DNA of 64,000 nucleotides from Halodesulfurarchaeum sp. HSR-GB. Its GTDB lineage: Archaea; Halobacteriota; Halobacteria; Halobacteriales; Halobacteriaceae. This document shows, piece by piece, positions 16,709 to 25,364 of this stretch. The stretch covers positions 744,001 to 808,000 of the forward strand of contig NZ_JAVKGN010000001.1 in NCBI RefSeq assembly GCF_031432215.1, given 5' to 3'. Position 1 is the first letter of the stretch. The number at the start of each line of letters is the position of its first letter. The notes below the pieces were generated by a model. It did not search any database, was not told the origin of the DNA, and worked only from the letters and a program-made list of their open reading frames with translations. Position numbers and translations under genes: made by a program.

Positions 16709-18906
16709 GGTTTCAGTCCGACGTCCCGTTTCCGGCGATCGTGGGGCAGGATCGCCTCAAGCGGGCGCTGCTCGCGGTCGCGGCGAACGACGCCATCGAC
16801 GGCCTGTTGATTCAGGGCGAGAAAGGGACGGCGAAGTCGACGGCGGTCCGGGGGCTCGTGGACCTGCTCCCGACCCAGCGTGCGGTCGCGGACTGTCCCT
16901 ACGGCTGTCCGCCCGATGATCCCGCTCGCCAGTGTGACTCGTGTCGAACGCGAAGCGATCCGCCGGTCGAGACCCGGCCCGTCCCGCTGGTCACGGTGCC
17001 ACTGGGGGCCACCCGCGAGCGCGTCGTCGGTTCGCTCTCCCTCTCGGACGCGCTCGACGGTGAGTCGACCTTCGAGCCGGGCCTGCTCGCCCAGGCGAAT
17101 CGGGGCTTTCTCTACGTGGACGAGGTGAACCTGCTCGACGATCATCTGGTGGACGTGCTGCTCGATGCCGCCGCCAGCGGCGTCAACCGGGTCGAGCGGG
17201 ACGGCGTGAGCGAGACCCACCCGGCGGATTTCACGCTGATCGGGACCATGAATCCCGAGGAGGGGGACCTCCGGCCACAGCTCCGGGATCGCTTCGCGCT
17301 CCAGGTCGAGGTGACCGGAAGCGAGGATCTCGATGAGCGGGTGGCGATCGTCGAATCCGCGCTGGAACGCGACCCCACGAGCGATCCGGCTGAGGCACAC
17401 CAGCAGGAGATAACGCGGCTCCGCGAGACGCTTCTCGACGCTCGGGCGGCACTCGAAACGGTCGCGCTCCCGACGGAACTCGCCGGAACCATCGCCGAGG
17501 TCTGTGTCGACGCCGGCGTGGACGGCCATCGTGGCGACATCGCCGCGGCCAGGGCGGCACGAACATTTGCGGCGCTGGACGGCCGCGAGACTGTTCGGGA
17601 GGCCGACGTGGAGGCCGCGCTTCGCTACGCGCTCCCCCATCGTCTCCAGAGCCGCCCGTTCGAGGAGCACACACCCCTGGAGGACGTGCTTGCGGATCAC
17701 TTCGGCGACGACGATCCCGAACCGCCGGAGCCAGACCACCAGGGCGAGGAGTCGGCTGGGGATGAGGCCGAACCCGGGGGCGGGTCCGGAGACGGTGACC
17801 AGCGTCAGGGCCGAGGCGAGGGGGATGTCGATTCGACCGCCAGCGGACGTGGCGACTCGAACGCTACAGGAAGCGGCGATTCGAACCCCGAGGGAAGTGG
17901 TGATACGAACCGTTCTCGACAGCCCAATTCCCCGCCCGCCCGATCGGAAAGCGGTGGGACGGGCGGCCGCGAGACCGAAGCCGAACCCGGCGACGGGCAG
18001 GAAGCGGGCCGTGACGGCGATGACAGGGATACCGAGGAACAAGCTGGCGACGAGGGCGATTCGGACGCGGAGGCGTCGGCGGACGAACAGACGGCCCGGC
18101 CGCCACCCGGCACCGCTTCCCCGTCACCTGGGTCGGGTGCCGCCCCCGACCTCCAGATCGACCCCTCCGCCCAGTCGGGGTCCGACCCGGCCGGATCGGG
18201 ACGGGCCGAAACTGATCCGGCCGTCGACGCCGACGGCCCGCGGATCCGAACCGCGCCCGCCGAATCGGCCGCGGACGTGGACGTGGCGGCGTCGGTGCGG
18301 GAGGGAGCCAAGCGTGGCAGTGAGTCCCTCGAGCGGCGGGACCTCCGTCAGTCGGTCCGTGCGGGATCGGCGACGGCCCTCGTGGTGTTCGCGGTCGACG
18401 CCAGCGCTTCGATGCGGCCCGCGATGCGGGCGGCCAAGGGGACGGTGCTCGAACTGCTCAAGGAGAGCTACGAGGAGCGGGACGAGGTCGCCTTCGTGGC
18501 CTTTGCCGGCGACGACGCGGAGGTCCTCCTGCCCCCGACCGACAGCGTCTCGCTTGCCGCGCGACATCTCAAGGACCTGCCGGCCGGCGACCGCACCCCG
18601 CTGCCGGCCGGCCTGGAGACCGCAAGCGAGCTGATCGAGCGGGCCGACCCGGCCGTGAGCGTCGCCGTCGTGGTGACCGACGGCCGCCCCAACGTCGCCG
18701 CGGGCAGTCCCACGGCGGCGACTCGCGAAGCAGCCACTGCCCTCGGCGAGACGGCCGGGGAGGTGCTGGTGGTCGACGCCAGTCAGCCGGGGGACCGGGC
18801 CGCCCTGATCGACGATCTGGTGACCGCCGCCGGGGCCCGAGCGATCCCACTCGAAGAACTCTCCGAGGCATCGGTTCAGGCTGTCAGGAAATCCGCGAAC
18901 GACTAG
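16702..18906 (+). CDS. chlID: AAA+/VWA chelatase subunit, ChlI-ChlD fusion
   Basis: The 734-aa protein joins an AAA+ ATPase and a VWA domain, the equivalents of CobS/CobT or ChlI/ChlD that power CobN. The ATPase region (about 1-340) has Walker A GEKGTAKST (residues 39-47), a four-cysteine segment CPYGC..CDSC that may bind metal, Walker B FLYVDEVNLLDD, and the sensor region IGTMNPEEG. A long acidic Asp/Glu/Gly/Ser linker spans roughly 340-530. The VWA domain (about 555-734) has MIDAS residues DASAS and VVTDGRPN. Start 16702 is the only in-frame ATG before the PAIVGQD motif. It is transcribed alone and converges on cbiX. Confidence 0.93.
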   Translation: MVGFQSDVPFPAIVGQDRLKRALLAVAANDAIDGLLIQGEKGTAKSTAVRGLVDLLPTQRAVADCPYGCPPDDPARQCDSCRTRSDPPVETRPVPLVTVPLGATRERVVGSLSLSDALDGESTFEPGLLAQANRGFLYVDEVNLLDDHLVDVLLDAAASGVNRVERDGVSETHPADFTLIGTMNPEEGDLRPQLRDRFALQVEVTGSEDLDERVAIVESALERDPTSDPAEAHQQEITRLRETLLDARAALETVALPTELAGTIAEVCVDAGVDGHRGDIAAARAARTFAALDGRETVREADVEAALRYALPHRLQSRPFEEHTPLEDVLADHFGDDDPEPPEPDHQGEESAGDEAEPGGGSGDGDQRQGRGEGDVDSTASGRGDSNATGSGDSNPEGSGDTNRSRQPNSPPARSESGGTGGRETEAEPGDGQEAGRDGDDRDTEEQAGDEGDSDAEASADEQTARPPPGTASPSPGSGAAPDLQIDPSAQSGSDPAGSGRAETDPAVDADGPRIRTAPAESAADVDVAASVREGAKRGSESLERRDLRQSVRAGSATALVVFAVDASASMRPAMRAAKGTVLELLKESYEERDEVAFVAFAGDDAEVLLPPTDSVSLAARHLKDLPAGDRTPLPAGLETASELIERADPAVSVAVVVTDGRPNVAAGSPTAATREAATALGETAGEVLVVDASQPGDRAALIDDLVTAAGARAIPLEELSEASVQAVRKSAND

Positions 18907-18916
18907 TCAGTCCGGA

Positions 18917-20038
18917 CTACTCGTGGCCGCAGTTGCCGTGGCCGTCACAGTCCCCGTGGTCGTGTTCATGGCCATGGTCGTGGTCGTGTCCGTGGTCATG
19001 ACCCTCTCCTTCTCCCTGCCCGTGGTCATCCCCGTGGCTGTGGCCATGTCCGTGGTCATGACCCCCTCCTTCTCCGTGACTGTGGTCGTCTCCGTCACCG
19101 TGACTGTGATCGTGGCCGTCGCCATGGCCATCCCCGTGGTCGTGGCTGTGTTCGTGGTCGTCGCTCACGTGGGCCAGGGTATGCTCCAGCGAGTGGACAA
19201 AGGCCTTCTCGCCGCCGACTTCGTCCTCGTAGTCTTCGAGTGTGACCTTGTAGATGCACTGATCACAGGACATCGAGACCGTGCCCTGGCGGGCCTCCAT
19301 GACCCGGTGTTCCAGCGCCCGGATGAGCCGCTCGTCGACGCCTAAGACGTCGGTGTGTGCAGTTTCGATCTCCGGGTGTGCCGTGTCGTACTCCGCGACG
19401 GTATCCGCGATCCGCTGGTTGAGAACTCCATCGCCGAGCATGTAGGGCATGACGATCACCGCGTCCGGTTCGTGGCGACTCACCTCGGTCAGGGTCTGAT
19501 CGAGGCGCGGTTCGGTGATGCCGATGAAGGTCGGCTCGACTCGTGTGTAGGGCCGTCCCTCCTGGACGAGTCGGGCGAGACGGTAGGCCTCGGCGTTGGC
19601 GTCGGGATCACTCGACCCGCGGGCGACAAAGACCACGGCGACGTCGTCGGTCTCCGGGTCGGCGTCCATCGTCGCGGCGGTCTCGCTGATGCGGTCGGCG
19701 ACGATCTCGATCATCTCCGGGCGTGCCCCCAGGTTCGAACCGTAGTCGAACTCGACCTCGGGGTAGGCCTGGCGGGCGTGCTGGACGAAAAGCGGGATGT
19801 CGTTTTTCACGTGCCCCGCCGCGAACAGGGAGAGCGGGACGACCGTGACCGACTCCGCCTCCGGGGCCAGCGTCTCGATCCCCTCGTCGATGAGCGGCTC
19901 TGTCAACTCGATGTAGGCGGGCATGACCCGCTCGCCCAGGCGGTCCTCCAGGGCCGCCGCGACTTCCTTGACCTGTTCGTTCGATTCCTCGCGTCGAGAG
20001 CCGTGTCCGGCGAGTAACACCGGTGTGTTCGTTGTCAT
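18917..20038 (-). CDS. cbiX: Sirohydrochlorin cobaltochelatase CbiX with His-rich tail
   Basis: CbiX inserts Co2+ into sirohydrochlorin, the first dedicated step of the early-cobalt (anaerobic) route. The 373-aa protein has two related halves. The first has LAGHGSRREESN and FAAGHVKND with the catalytic histidines. The second (VVFVARGSSDPDANAEAY) has lost the first histidine. After residue 250 comes a CDQC pair (about 256-259), then an extremely His/Asp/Gly-rich tail with about 27 histidines in the last 84 residues and two further cysteines. The tail probably binds or stores cobalt or nickel. It is the last gene of the cbiT operon; 11 bases separate it from cbiH1. Confidence 0.94.
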   Translation of the reverse strand: MTTNTPVLLAGHGSRREESNEQVKEVAAALEDRLGERVMPAYIELTEPLIDEGIETLAPEAESVTVVPLSLFAAGHVKNDIPLFVQHARQAYPEVEFDYGSNLGARPEMIEIVADRISETAATMDADPETDDVAVVFVARGSSDPDANAEAYRLARLVQEGRPYTRVEPTFIGITEPRLDQTLTEVSRHEPDAVIVMPYMLGDGVLNQRIADTVAEYDTAHPEIETAHTDVLGVDERLIRALEHRVMEARQGTVSMSCDQCIYKVTLEDYEDEVGGEKAFVHSLEHTLAHVSDDHEHSHDHGDGHGDGHDHSHGDGDDHSHGEGGGHDHGHGHSHGDDHGQGEGEGHDHGHDHDHGHEHDHGDCDGHGNCGHE

Positions 20039-20049
20039 GATGGATCCTC

Positions 20050-20883
20050 TCAGTAGTCGTACTTTCGCTCGTAGCCGCGGGGCGTGATCATGCGATCGCC
20101 CCAGATGCGTGTCTCCTCGGTGCCGACGACGATGGTCGCGGTCATATCCAGGACCGCGGCGTCGCCCATCTCGGGCAGTTCGCCGAGGGTGAGCAGGCGT
20201 GTCTGCTCGTCCGCCCGCCCGGCACCGTGGACGATGCCCACCGGCGTGTCGGGTGCCCTGTGTTCCAGCAGGATCTCACAGGCCTGCTGGAAGATCGCCG
20301 CGCGGTTCGGGCTCCAGGGGTTGTAGATGGCGATGGCAAAGTCCTCGGGGGCGACTGCCCGGAGCCGCGATTCGATCTCCTCGCGGGTGGTGAGATGGTC
20401 CGAGAGGCTGATCGTCACCGCGTCGTTCACGAGCGGGGCGCCCAGGCGGGCGGCACTCGACTGGGCCGCCGGCACTCCTGGTACGACCTCGAAGTCCACA
20501 GCTGCGGGCGCTACATCCCGCGATTCGAGGACTTCGAGGACGAGGCCGCCGAGCGCGTAGACGTTCGGGTCGCCGCTCCCGACGAGCGCGACCGACGCGC
20601 CGTCGAGCGCCCGGTCGACCGCCGATTCGGTTCGCTCGACCTCGCTGCCCATGCCGGTCGCGTAGACCGACTCGGCGGCGTCGACCAGGGATTTCGGGAG
20701 CAGGTCGATGTAGGTCTCGTAGCCAACGATGTGGTCGACGGCCTTGAGGGCTTCCTGGGCCCGAACTGTCATCCCCTCGGGATGGCCCGGGCCGATGCCG
20801 ACGGCTACCAGGCGGCCGACGTCCGCTGTCGTTCGATTCGTCTCGTCTGGTCCCGTCTCGGGGTCGCTGGGTCTCTCTGTCAT
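20050..20883 (-). CDS. cbiH: Precorrin-3B C17-methyltransferase family protein (copy 1)
   Basis: CbiH methylates C17 and drives ring contraction of cobalt-precorrin-3. The 277-aa protein is a tetrapyrrole methylase with VAVGIGPGHPEGMT (residues 31-44), HIVGYETYIDLL, VALVGSGDPNVYALGG and VVPGVPAAQSSAARLGAPL, then AIAIYNPWSPNR, all close to the CbiH/CobJ pattern. The acidic 25-residue N-terminal tail is haloarchaeal. It is the better match to classical CbiH of the two copies. It overlaps copy 2 by four bases and is followed by cbiX. Confidence 0.9.
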   Translation of the reverse strand: MTERPSDPETGPDETNRTTADVGRLVAVGIGPGHPEGMTVRAQEALKAVDHIVGYETYIDLLPKSLVDAAESVYATGMGSEVERTESAVDRALDGASVALVGSGDPNVYALGGLVLEVLESRDVAPAAVDFEVVPGVPAAQSSAARLGAPLVNDAVTISLSDHLTTREEIESRLRAVAPEDFAIAIYNPWSPNRAAIFQQACEILLEHRAPDTPVGIVHGAGRADEQTRLLTLGELPEMGDAAVLDMTATIVVGTEETRIWGDRMITPRGYERKYDY

Positions 20884-21713
20884 TGGTGAAATGGTGTCGT
20901 ATCGCCCCGTGGCGTGACGAAAAACGGCCGGCCGTCGCCGGCCGGTTCGAGCACGCGAGAGGCTTCGGTCCCGATCACGACGAGCGTGCCCGGGGTCTGT
21001 ACGTTGAGTTCGGACGCGGCGTCGGCCAGTCGCGAGATCGTGACGGTCTCGCCGGCCGGATTGCGGCCACGGTCCCCCCGGCCGACGTCTTCGAGAATCG
21101 CGACCGGCACCGATCCGGCGCGGTGCTCGTTGACGATCGAGAGCGCCTCGGGGAGCGAGCGCCAGCCGTTGTAGAGCACGAGCACGAAACCGGCCCTGGT
21201 CGCCGCAGCGAGCTTCTCGTCGATTTCGGCCTGCTCGCGGCGCTGACTCGAGAGTGAAATCGTACAGCAGTCATTCGAGAGCGGCGCGCCCAGCAGGGCC
21301 GCCCCGCCCAGCGCGGCGGTCACCCCGGGGACGATTTCGATCGGGATCTCGCCATCGGCCTCGGTCTCGGCCAGCGCCACGAGCAGGTCGGATTTCCCGT
21401 ACACGTTCGGGTCGCCCCCTGAGACGTGGACGACTGTCTCGCCCGCCCGAACCCGGTCGAAGGTCTCTCGGGCCTGGCGCTCTTTTGCCTCCCGACGCGA
21501 CTCGATCACCGCCGAATCGTCGAGTAGCCCCGCTTCGTCCAGGAACTCCTGATACAGCGAAGCCGCATAGACCGTATCAGCTGCCTGGATCGCCTCGCGG
21601 GCCGCCTGTGTCAGGTGATCGGGGCGGCCAGGACCGATTCCGACGACGAGTAGCTTGCCGTCCGCCCCGTCCTTCGGGCGGGTGACGTGGGCAGCCGTTG
21701 GCCACTCGGTCAT
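20880..21713 (-). CDS. Tetrapyrrole methylase, CbiH/CobJ paralogue (copy 2)
   Basis: The 277-aa protein has the same domain order as the adjacent CbiH: VVGIGPGRPDHLTQAAREAI, VVHVSGGDPNVYGK, VPGVTAALGGAALLGAPLSND and VLVLYNGWRSLPEALS. It diverges clearly from copy 1, with TVYAASLYQEFL in place of HIVGYETYIDLL. The reaction is uncertain. Options are C17 methylation or replacement of a missing methyltransferase such as CbiD (C1), which is not in this window. It overlaps cbiG and copy 1 by ATGA junctions. The start ATG at 21711-21713 gives a short polar tail before the methylase core. Confidence 0.82.
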   Translation of the reverse strand: MTEWPTAAHVTRPKDGADGKLLVVGIGPGRPDHLTQAAREAIQAADTVYAASLYQEFLDEAGLLDDSAVIESRREAKERQARETFDRVRAGETVVHVSGGDPNVYGKSDLLVALAETEADGEIPIEIVPGVTAALGGAALLGAPLSNDCCTISLSSQRREQAEIDEKLAAATRAGFVLVLYNGWRSLPEALSIVNEHRAGSVPVAILEDVGRGDRGRNPAGETVTISRLADAASELNVQTPGTLVVIGTEASRVLEPAGDGRPFFVTPRGDTTPFHQ

Positions 21714-22627
21714 CGGCCGATCGCCACCGTGACCCGGTCCTCGAACCGCCGCTTTTCGGCCACTAATTCGTGATCGCGACCGCCGGCGAGCGCGCTGGAC
21801 TCGGCAATACCGGGCCAGCCGGTCAGTTCCCGGGCCTTCGATGGACTGGGCCCCTCGAAGCGCTCCAGGGTTTCCTGCCCGAAGGTCACCAGCCCGAGGT
21901 CCAGATCCGCGGCTGCCTCGCGCAACCCCGGCTCTTCGGCCTTCAGGTCGCCGGTCGCGACAAAGGCCACCTCCGAGAATTCGCGATCGACGGCTTCGAG
22001 CGCCCCACGCCAGGCCTGCTTGCAGGTTTCGGCGTCGGTTCCGGCGCGACAGCCGGTTCCCAGGACCAGGTCGGCGTCGCCCGACTCCCGGAGAACGGTC
22101 ACGTCCTCGTCCACCAGGACCGCCCGCGGCCCTTCGAGGCGCTCGACCGGCCCCAGCGCTTCGCGGAGCACGGCGAGGTTCGTCGCGACCGTGGAGTCCG
22201 GGGTCTCGATGGTCGCATCGAGTGCCTCGGCCCGCCCTTCAACGGCCTGTTTTCCGGCGGCCTCCGTCGCCGTGGTTACGGCCGGCACGGCCTCGACGGC
22301 GGTGAGTTCCGCTGCAAGCCGATTGGCGCCGTGATGGCCGCCAACGAGGGGTAGCGCCCAGGTACAATCCGCGTCGATTGCCACGATGGCCGGGTCGGTC
22401 CACTTGTCCTCCAGGAGCGGGGCGATCTTCCGGACGACGATGCCACTGGCCATCACGGCCACGATGGCATCCCGGTCCCAGGCGGCCTCGAACACGCCTT
22501 CAGCATACTCCACGTGCTCGACGGTCCGGCCCGGCGCTTCCAGGGCTGTGGCGATTTCGGCGGCCGCCTCCGTGTCCCGCTCGAAGGCGATCACCGCGAC
22601 CGAATCGACCTCGCTCTCCCCGGTCAC
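21710..22627 (-). CDS. cbiG: Cobalt-precorrin-5A hydrolase
   Basis: CbiG opens the delta-lactone of cobalt-precorrin-5A and releases acetaldehyde, a step specific to the anaerobic route. The 305-aa protein has VMASGIVVRKIAPLLEDKW, the family motif PLVGGHHGANRLA, and a C-terminal CobE-like domain with LVLGTGCRAGTDAETCKQA. This gene is strong evidence for an oxygen-independent pathway even though CobN is also encoded. It overlaps cbiF and cbiH2 by four bases each. Confidence 0.94.
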   Translation of the reverse strand: MTGESEVDSVAVIAFERDTEAAAEIATALEAPGRTVEHVEYAEGVFEAAWDRDAIVAVMASGIVVRKIAPLLEDKWTDPAIVAIDADCTWALPLVGGHHGANRLAAELTAVEAVPAVTTATEAAGKQAVEGRAEALDATIETPDSTVATNLAVLREALGPVERLEGPRAVLVDEDVTVLRESGDADLVLGTGCRAGTDAETCKQAWRGALEAVDREFSEVAFVATGDLKAEEPGLREAAADLDLGLVTFGQETLERFEGPSPSKARELTGWPGIAESSALAGGRDHELVAEKRRFEDRVTVAIGR

Positions 22628-23409
22628 GGACCATCACCTTCGTCGCTCGCCCAGCCGCCGTAGAGATGCGACCGGTCGTACCCGCCGCCGGTGACCGCCT
22701 CGCCGATCAGCACGAGCGCGCTCGCCTGGTAGCCGGCCGCTTCGACCTGGGCCCAGATGTCCGAGATCGTCCCCTTGATCACGTCCTCGTCGGGCCAGGA
22801 GGCGTGATAGACCACGGCGACCGGCGTCTCGGGATCCTCGCCGGCTTCGAGCAGCCGATCCATCATCCCCTCGATGGCATGTGTGCCCAGGTAGACTGCC
22901 GTCGTCACATCGCCCATCCCGACGAAGTCGGTCACGTGATCCTGCTCGGCGTTGAGGGTCTTTCCGCGCGGGCGCGTGATCGCCACGTGGTTGGCGATCC
23001 CCGAAAGGGTAAGCTGGGTGCCAAGCGTGGCGCTCGCGGCGAAGGCCGCGGTCACGCCCGGAATCACGTAGGCCGGAATCGACCGCTCGGCCAGCGTGTC
23101 GATCTGTTCGAGGGCGGCCCCGAAGATCGAGGGGTCCCCGCTGTGCAACCGGACGACCGCCTCGCCGTCCTCGTAAGCAGTGGCCATGGTCTCGACCAGC
23201 GTTTCGAGGTCTTTGCCGGCGCTGTCGACCCATCGAGCGTCCGGGGCGTAGGCTTCTAGTACGTCGCTGTTGACGAGCGACCCGGCATGCACCACCAGGT
23301 CGGCGCCTTCGAGGGCCTCGCGGCCGGCGACCGTGATGAGTTCGGGGTTGCCCGGCCCGGCCCCGACGAAGGGGATCGCTTCGCCCTGCTGCCAGGGAAC
23401 GCCGGTCAT
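22624..23409 (-). CDS. cbiF: Cobalt-precorrin-4 C11-methyltransferase
   Basis: CbiF methylates C11. The 261-aa protein shows PFVGAGPGNPELITVAGREAL, the CbiF-specific VVHAGSLVNSDVL, VRLHSGDPSIFGA and VIPGVTAAFAASATL. The open frame extends upstream to 23586, but the ATG at 23407-23409 is right because it overlaps the cbiL stop by four bases and gives the family N-terminus within a few residues. It is in the middle of the cbiT-L-F-G-H-H-X operon. Confidence 0.95.
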   Translation of the reverse strand: MTGVPWQQGEAIPFVGAGPGNPELITVAGREALEGADLVVHAGSLVNSDVLEAYAPDARWVDSAGKDLETLVETMATAYEDGEAVVRLHSGDPSIFGAALEQIDTLAERSIPAYVIPGVTAAFAASATLGTQLTLSGIANHVAITRPRGKTLNAEQDHVTDFVGMGDVTTAVYLGTHAIEGMMDRLLEAGEDPETPVAVVYHASWPDEDVIKGTISDIWAQVEAAGYQASALVLIGEAVTGGGYDRSHLYGGWASDEGDGP

Positions 23410-24047
23410 GCTGATCGCCCCCGTGTGGCGAACGCGACGGTGAAGTAGTCGTCGTCGAGATTCGTGGGGTCCGTGGTCACTGTGGCGTCGTTCATGAAGA
23501 GTCGTCGACCGTAGGTCACGTCGTAGCCGGCCGCGGTCAGTTGCTGGTGTGTCGTTGTCACGTCGGTCACCTTCAGCAGGAGACACTGGTCGGGGCCGTC
23601 CGTGGGAACGCCGGCCCGGGCCTCCCGTACGTCGATCGCGCCGCCGTCGATCGTCACGTCCATCGCCGCGGTGAAGGCCGAAAGGACACTCACGCCCGGG
23701 ACGGTCTCGACGTCGACCGCCGGATAGTCCGCCATCGCCTGCTCCAGATGCGAGAACGTGGAGTAGATCTTCGGGTCGCCGATGGTCACGAAGGCGACTG
23801 TCTCCGTCTCGGCGGCGGGGGCGACGGCCTCGGCGGCGTCCTCCCAGGCGGCCCGCAGTGCGCTCTTGTCACGGGTCATCGGGAAGGAAAGTTGCTCGAT
23901 TCGGGCGTCCGGAACGAACTCGCCGGCGATTTGCTCGGCCAGATCACCCGGTGCGTACACCCGCTCGGCTCGCTCCATGATCTCTTTCCCGCGGACTGTC
24001 ACCAACTTCGGGTCGCCGGGACCCAGCCCAACGCCGTAGAGGGTCAT
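23406..24047 (-). CDS. cbiL: Cobalt-factor II C20-methyltransferase
   Basis: CbiL adds the C20 methyl group to cobalt-factor II. The 213-aa protein begins MTLYGVGLGPGDPKLVTVRG, a signature of CbiL/CobI, and has VAFVTIGDPKIYSTFSHL and VPGVSVLSAFTAAM. The much longer upstream open frame is ignored: the ATG at 24045-24047 overlaps the cbiT stop. Second gene of its operon. Confidence 0.95.
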   Translation of the reverse strand: MTLYGVGLGPGDPKLVTVRGKEIMERAERVYAPGDLAEQIAGEFVPDARIEQLSFPMTRDKSALRAAWEDAAEAVAPAAETETVAFVTIGDPKIYSTFSHLEQAMADYPAVDVETVPGVSVLSAFTAAMDVTIDGGAIDVREARAGVPTDGPDQCLLLKVTDVTTTHQQLTAAGYDVTYGRRLFMNDATVTTDPTNLDDDYFTVAFATRGRSA

Positions 24048-24595
24048 GCCCCACCCCCCGGGGTGCCGGCGATCATGTACACTGGTCGCTGGGGTTCGAT
24101 CGCCGTCTCGCCGGCCAGGTCCTGTCCCGTTCCGATCGCGATCCGCCGGATTTCGGGCTCGAAATCCCGCGCCCGGAACTCGCCGATGGCTCGAACGGCC
24201 GTCTCCAGTCGGGCCGCGTTCAGGACGACTGTCCGCGGGCCGACTTGCTCGACCCAGTCGAGCACGCCATCGAGGTTCCGCGTGCCACCGACGAAGACGG
24301 CGTCGGCGGCGTCCGGCAGCCCCTCGGGCGCAACAGCCTGTGTCACGGACACCGTCCCTTCGACGGTCGAGGCCTCCCGGTTCGTTCGGATTGCCGCCAC
24401 CCGGTCCGGATCCCGCTCGATCGCGGTGACCCGACCGGCGACCTGGGCGGCTTCGAGCGTTACAGCCCCGGTCCCGGCACCCACGTCGACGACGTGGTCG
24501 TCCGGTTCCAGGTCGAGTTTCCACAGGACCAGGGCCCTGACTGCCGGTTTGGTGGGGCCCGGCGCGGTCGATTCGGGGAGCGAGATCCGTCCCAT
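24044..24595 (-). CDS. cbiT: Cobalt-precorrin-7 C15-methyltransferase (decarboxylating)
   Basis: CbiT methylates C15 and removes the C12 acetate carboxyl. The 183-aa Rossmann methyltransferase has VVDVGAGTGAVTLEAAQ for SAM binding and AVFVGGTRNLDGVLDW. I chose the ATG at 24593-24595 (MGRISLPESTAPGPTKPAVR) instead of a TTG at 24607. A TTTTAG TATA-like box (24620-24625, minus strand) sits about 28 bases upstream of this ATG, which suits a leaderless transcript. First gene of the seven-gene operon, it is preceded by site C of the 24-bp element. The partner CbiE is encoded in the cobN operon. Confidence 0.93.
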   Translation of the reverse strand: MGRISLPESTAPGPTKPAVRALVLWKLDLEPDDHVVDVGAGTGAVTLEAAQVAGRVTAIERDPDRVAAIRTNREASTVEGTVSVTQAVAPEGLPDAADAVFVGGTRNLDGVLDWVEQVGPRTVVLNAARLETAVRAIGEFRARDFEPEIRRIAIGTGQDLAGETAIEPQRPVYMIAGTPGGGA

Positions 24596-24625
24596 CGTCG
24601 TGACCAAACGGACGCCCGACTAAAA

Positions 24626-24649
24626 CAATATCGTTTGTAGTAGGACAAA
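24626..24649 (+). promoter_or_regulatory. B12-island 24-bp element, site C (cbiT operon promoter)
   Basis: CAAT (24626-24629), TTTG (24634-24637) and CAAA (24646-24649) recur at the standard spacings of four and eight. TTTG-N8-CAAA is a perfect dyad of four bases per arm. The site starts 31 bases upstream of the chosen cbiT start and abuts its TATA-like box. Confidence 0.7.
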
Positions 24650-24659
24650 CTCACCTTCC

Positions 24660-25364
24660 TTAGAGGGCCCAGGTCCGGAGGCCGAACTGGACGGCCGTCT
24701 CCCGGTCGATGTCCTGGCCCTCGTACGTGATTTCTCCGTCCGCGAGGACGGCGATCCGGTCCGCGACGGTCGTGGCGAAGCCGACGTGGTGTGTCGAGAG
24801 GAGGACGGTGACGCCCTCGGCGACCAGGTCCTCGATCAGGGCCACGAACTGGGCGGCTCCGTCCCCGTCGAGCCCGGCCGTCGGCTCGTCCATGACGACG
24901 TAATCCGGGTCCATCGCCAGGACGCCGGCCAGGGCGATTCGCTTTTGTTCGCCGTTGCTCATCGTGTGTGGATGCCGGTCACCGGCGTCGGGTAGTCCCA
25001 CCCGGGCGAGCAGGCTGTCCACGTCCACCGCGTCGGCGACCCCGATGTTTCGCGGGCCGAAGGTCACGTCCTGGCGAACTGTGGGCGCGATGAGTTGATC
25101 CGCGGGATTCTGGAAGACAAAGCCCACCCGGGATCGTACCTCCCGCAACGTCGCCTCGTCGTCTTGGATCTGGGTTCCGTCCACCAGCACCCGTCCCGCG
25201 TCGGGCCGCAGGAGCCCGTTGAAGTGCTTGAGGAGGGTGGACTTGCCGGCCCCGTTCGGGCCGAGCAAGGCGGTCACCACGCCGGTCTCGGCCGTGAAGT
25301 CGACGCCCGTCAGCACCGGCGACCCGTGGTAGGCAAAGGCGACGCCCTCGGTGCGGAGGGTCAA
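24660..25364 (-). CDS. cbiO: Cobalt ECF importer ATPase
   Basis: CbiO powers the cobalt importer CbiMNQO. The 234-aa ATPase has Walker A GPNGAGKST, Q-loop VFQNPADQLIAPTV, and Walker B YVVMDEPTAGLDGD. Its ABC signature is MSNGEQKRIALAGV, where the usual LSGGQ reads MSNGE. The QNPADQ motif after the Q-loop is typical of ECF/CbiO ATPases that bind the T component. It is the last of four overlapping genes transcribed toward lower coordinates; its end lies close to site C of the 24-bp element. Confidence 0.94.
   Translation of the reverse strand: MTLRTEGVAFAYHGSPVLTGVDFTAETGVVTALLGPNGAGKSTLLKHFNGLLRPDAGRVLVDGTQIQDDEATLREVRSRVGFVFQNPADQLIAPTVRQDVTFGPRNIGVADAVDVDSLLARVGLPDAGDRHPHTMSNGEQKRIALAGVLAMDPDYVVMDEPTAGLDGDGAAQFVALIEDLVAEGVTVLLSTHHVGFATTVADRIAVLADGEITYEGQDIDRETAVQFGLRTWAL

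Noticed and set aside
18923-19345. Plus-strand hydrophobic frame opposite the CbiX tail
   Set aside because: Its Val-rich composition is just the complement of the His/Asp codons of the CbiX tail.
24608-24659. B12 riboswitch before cbiT
   Set aside because: The gap is too short and lacks the B12-box; the transcript is probably leaderless.
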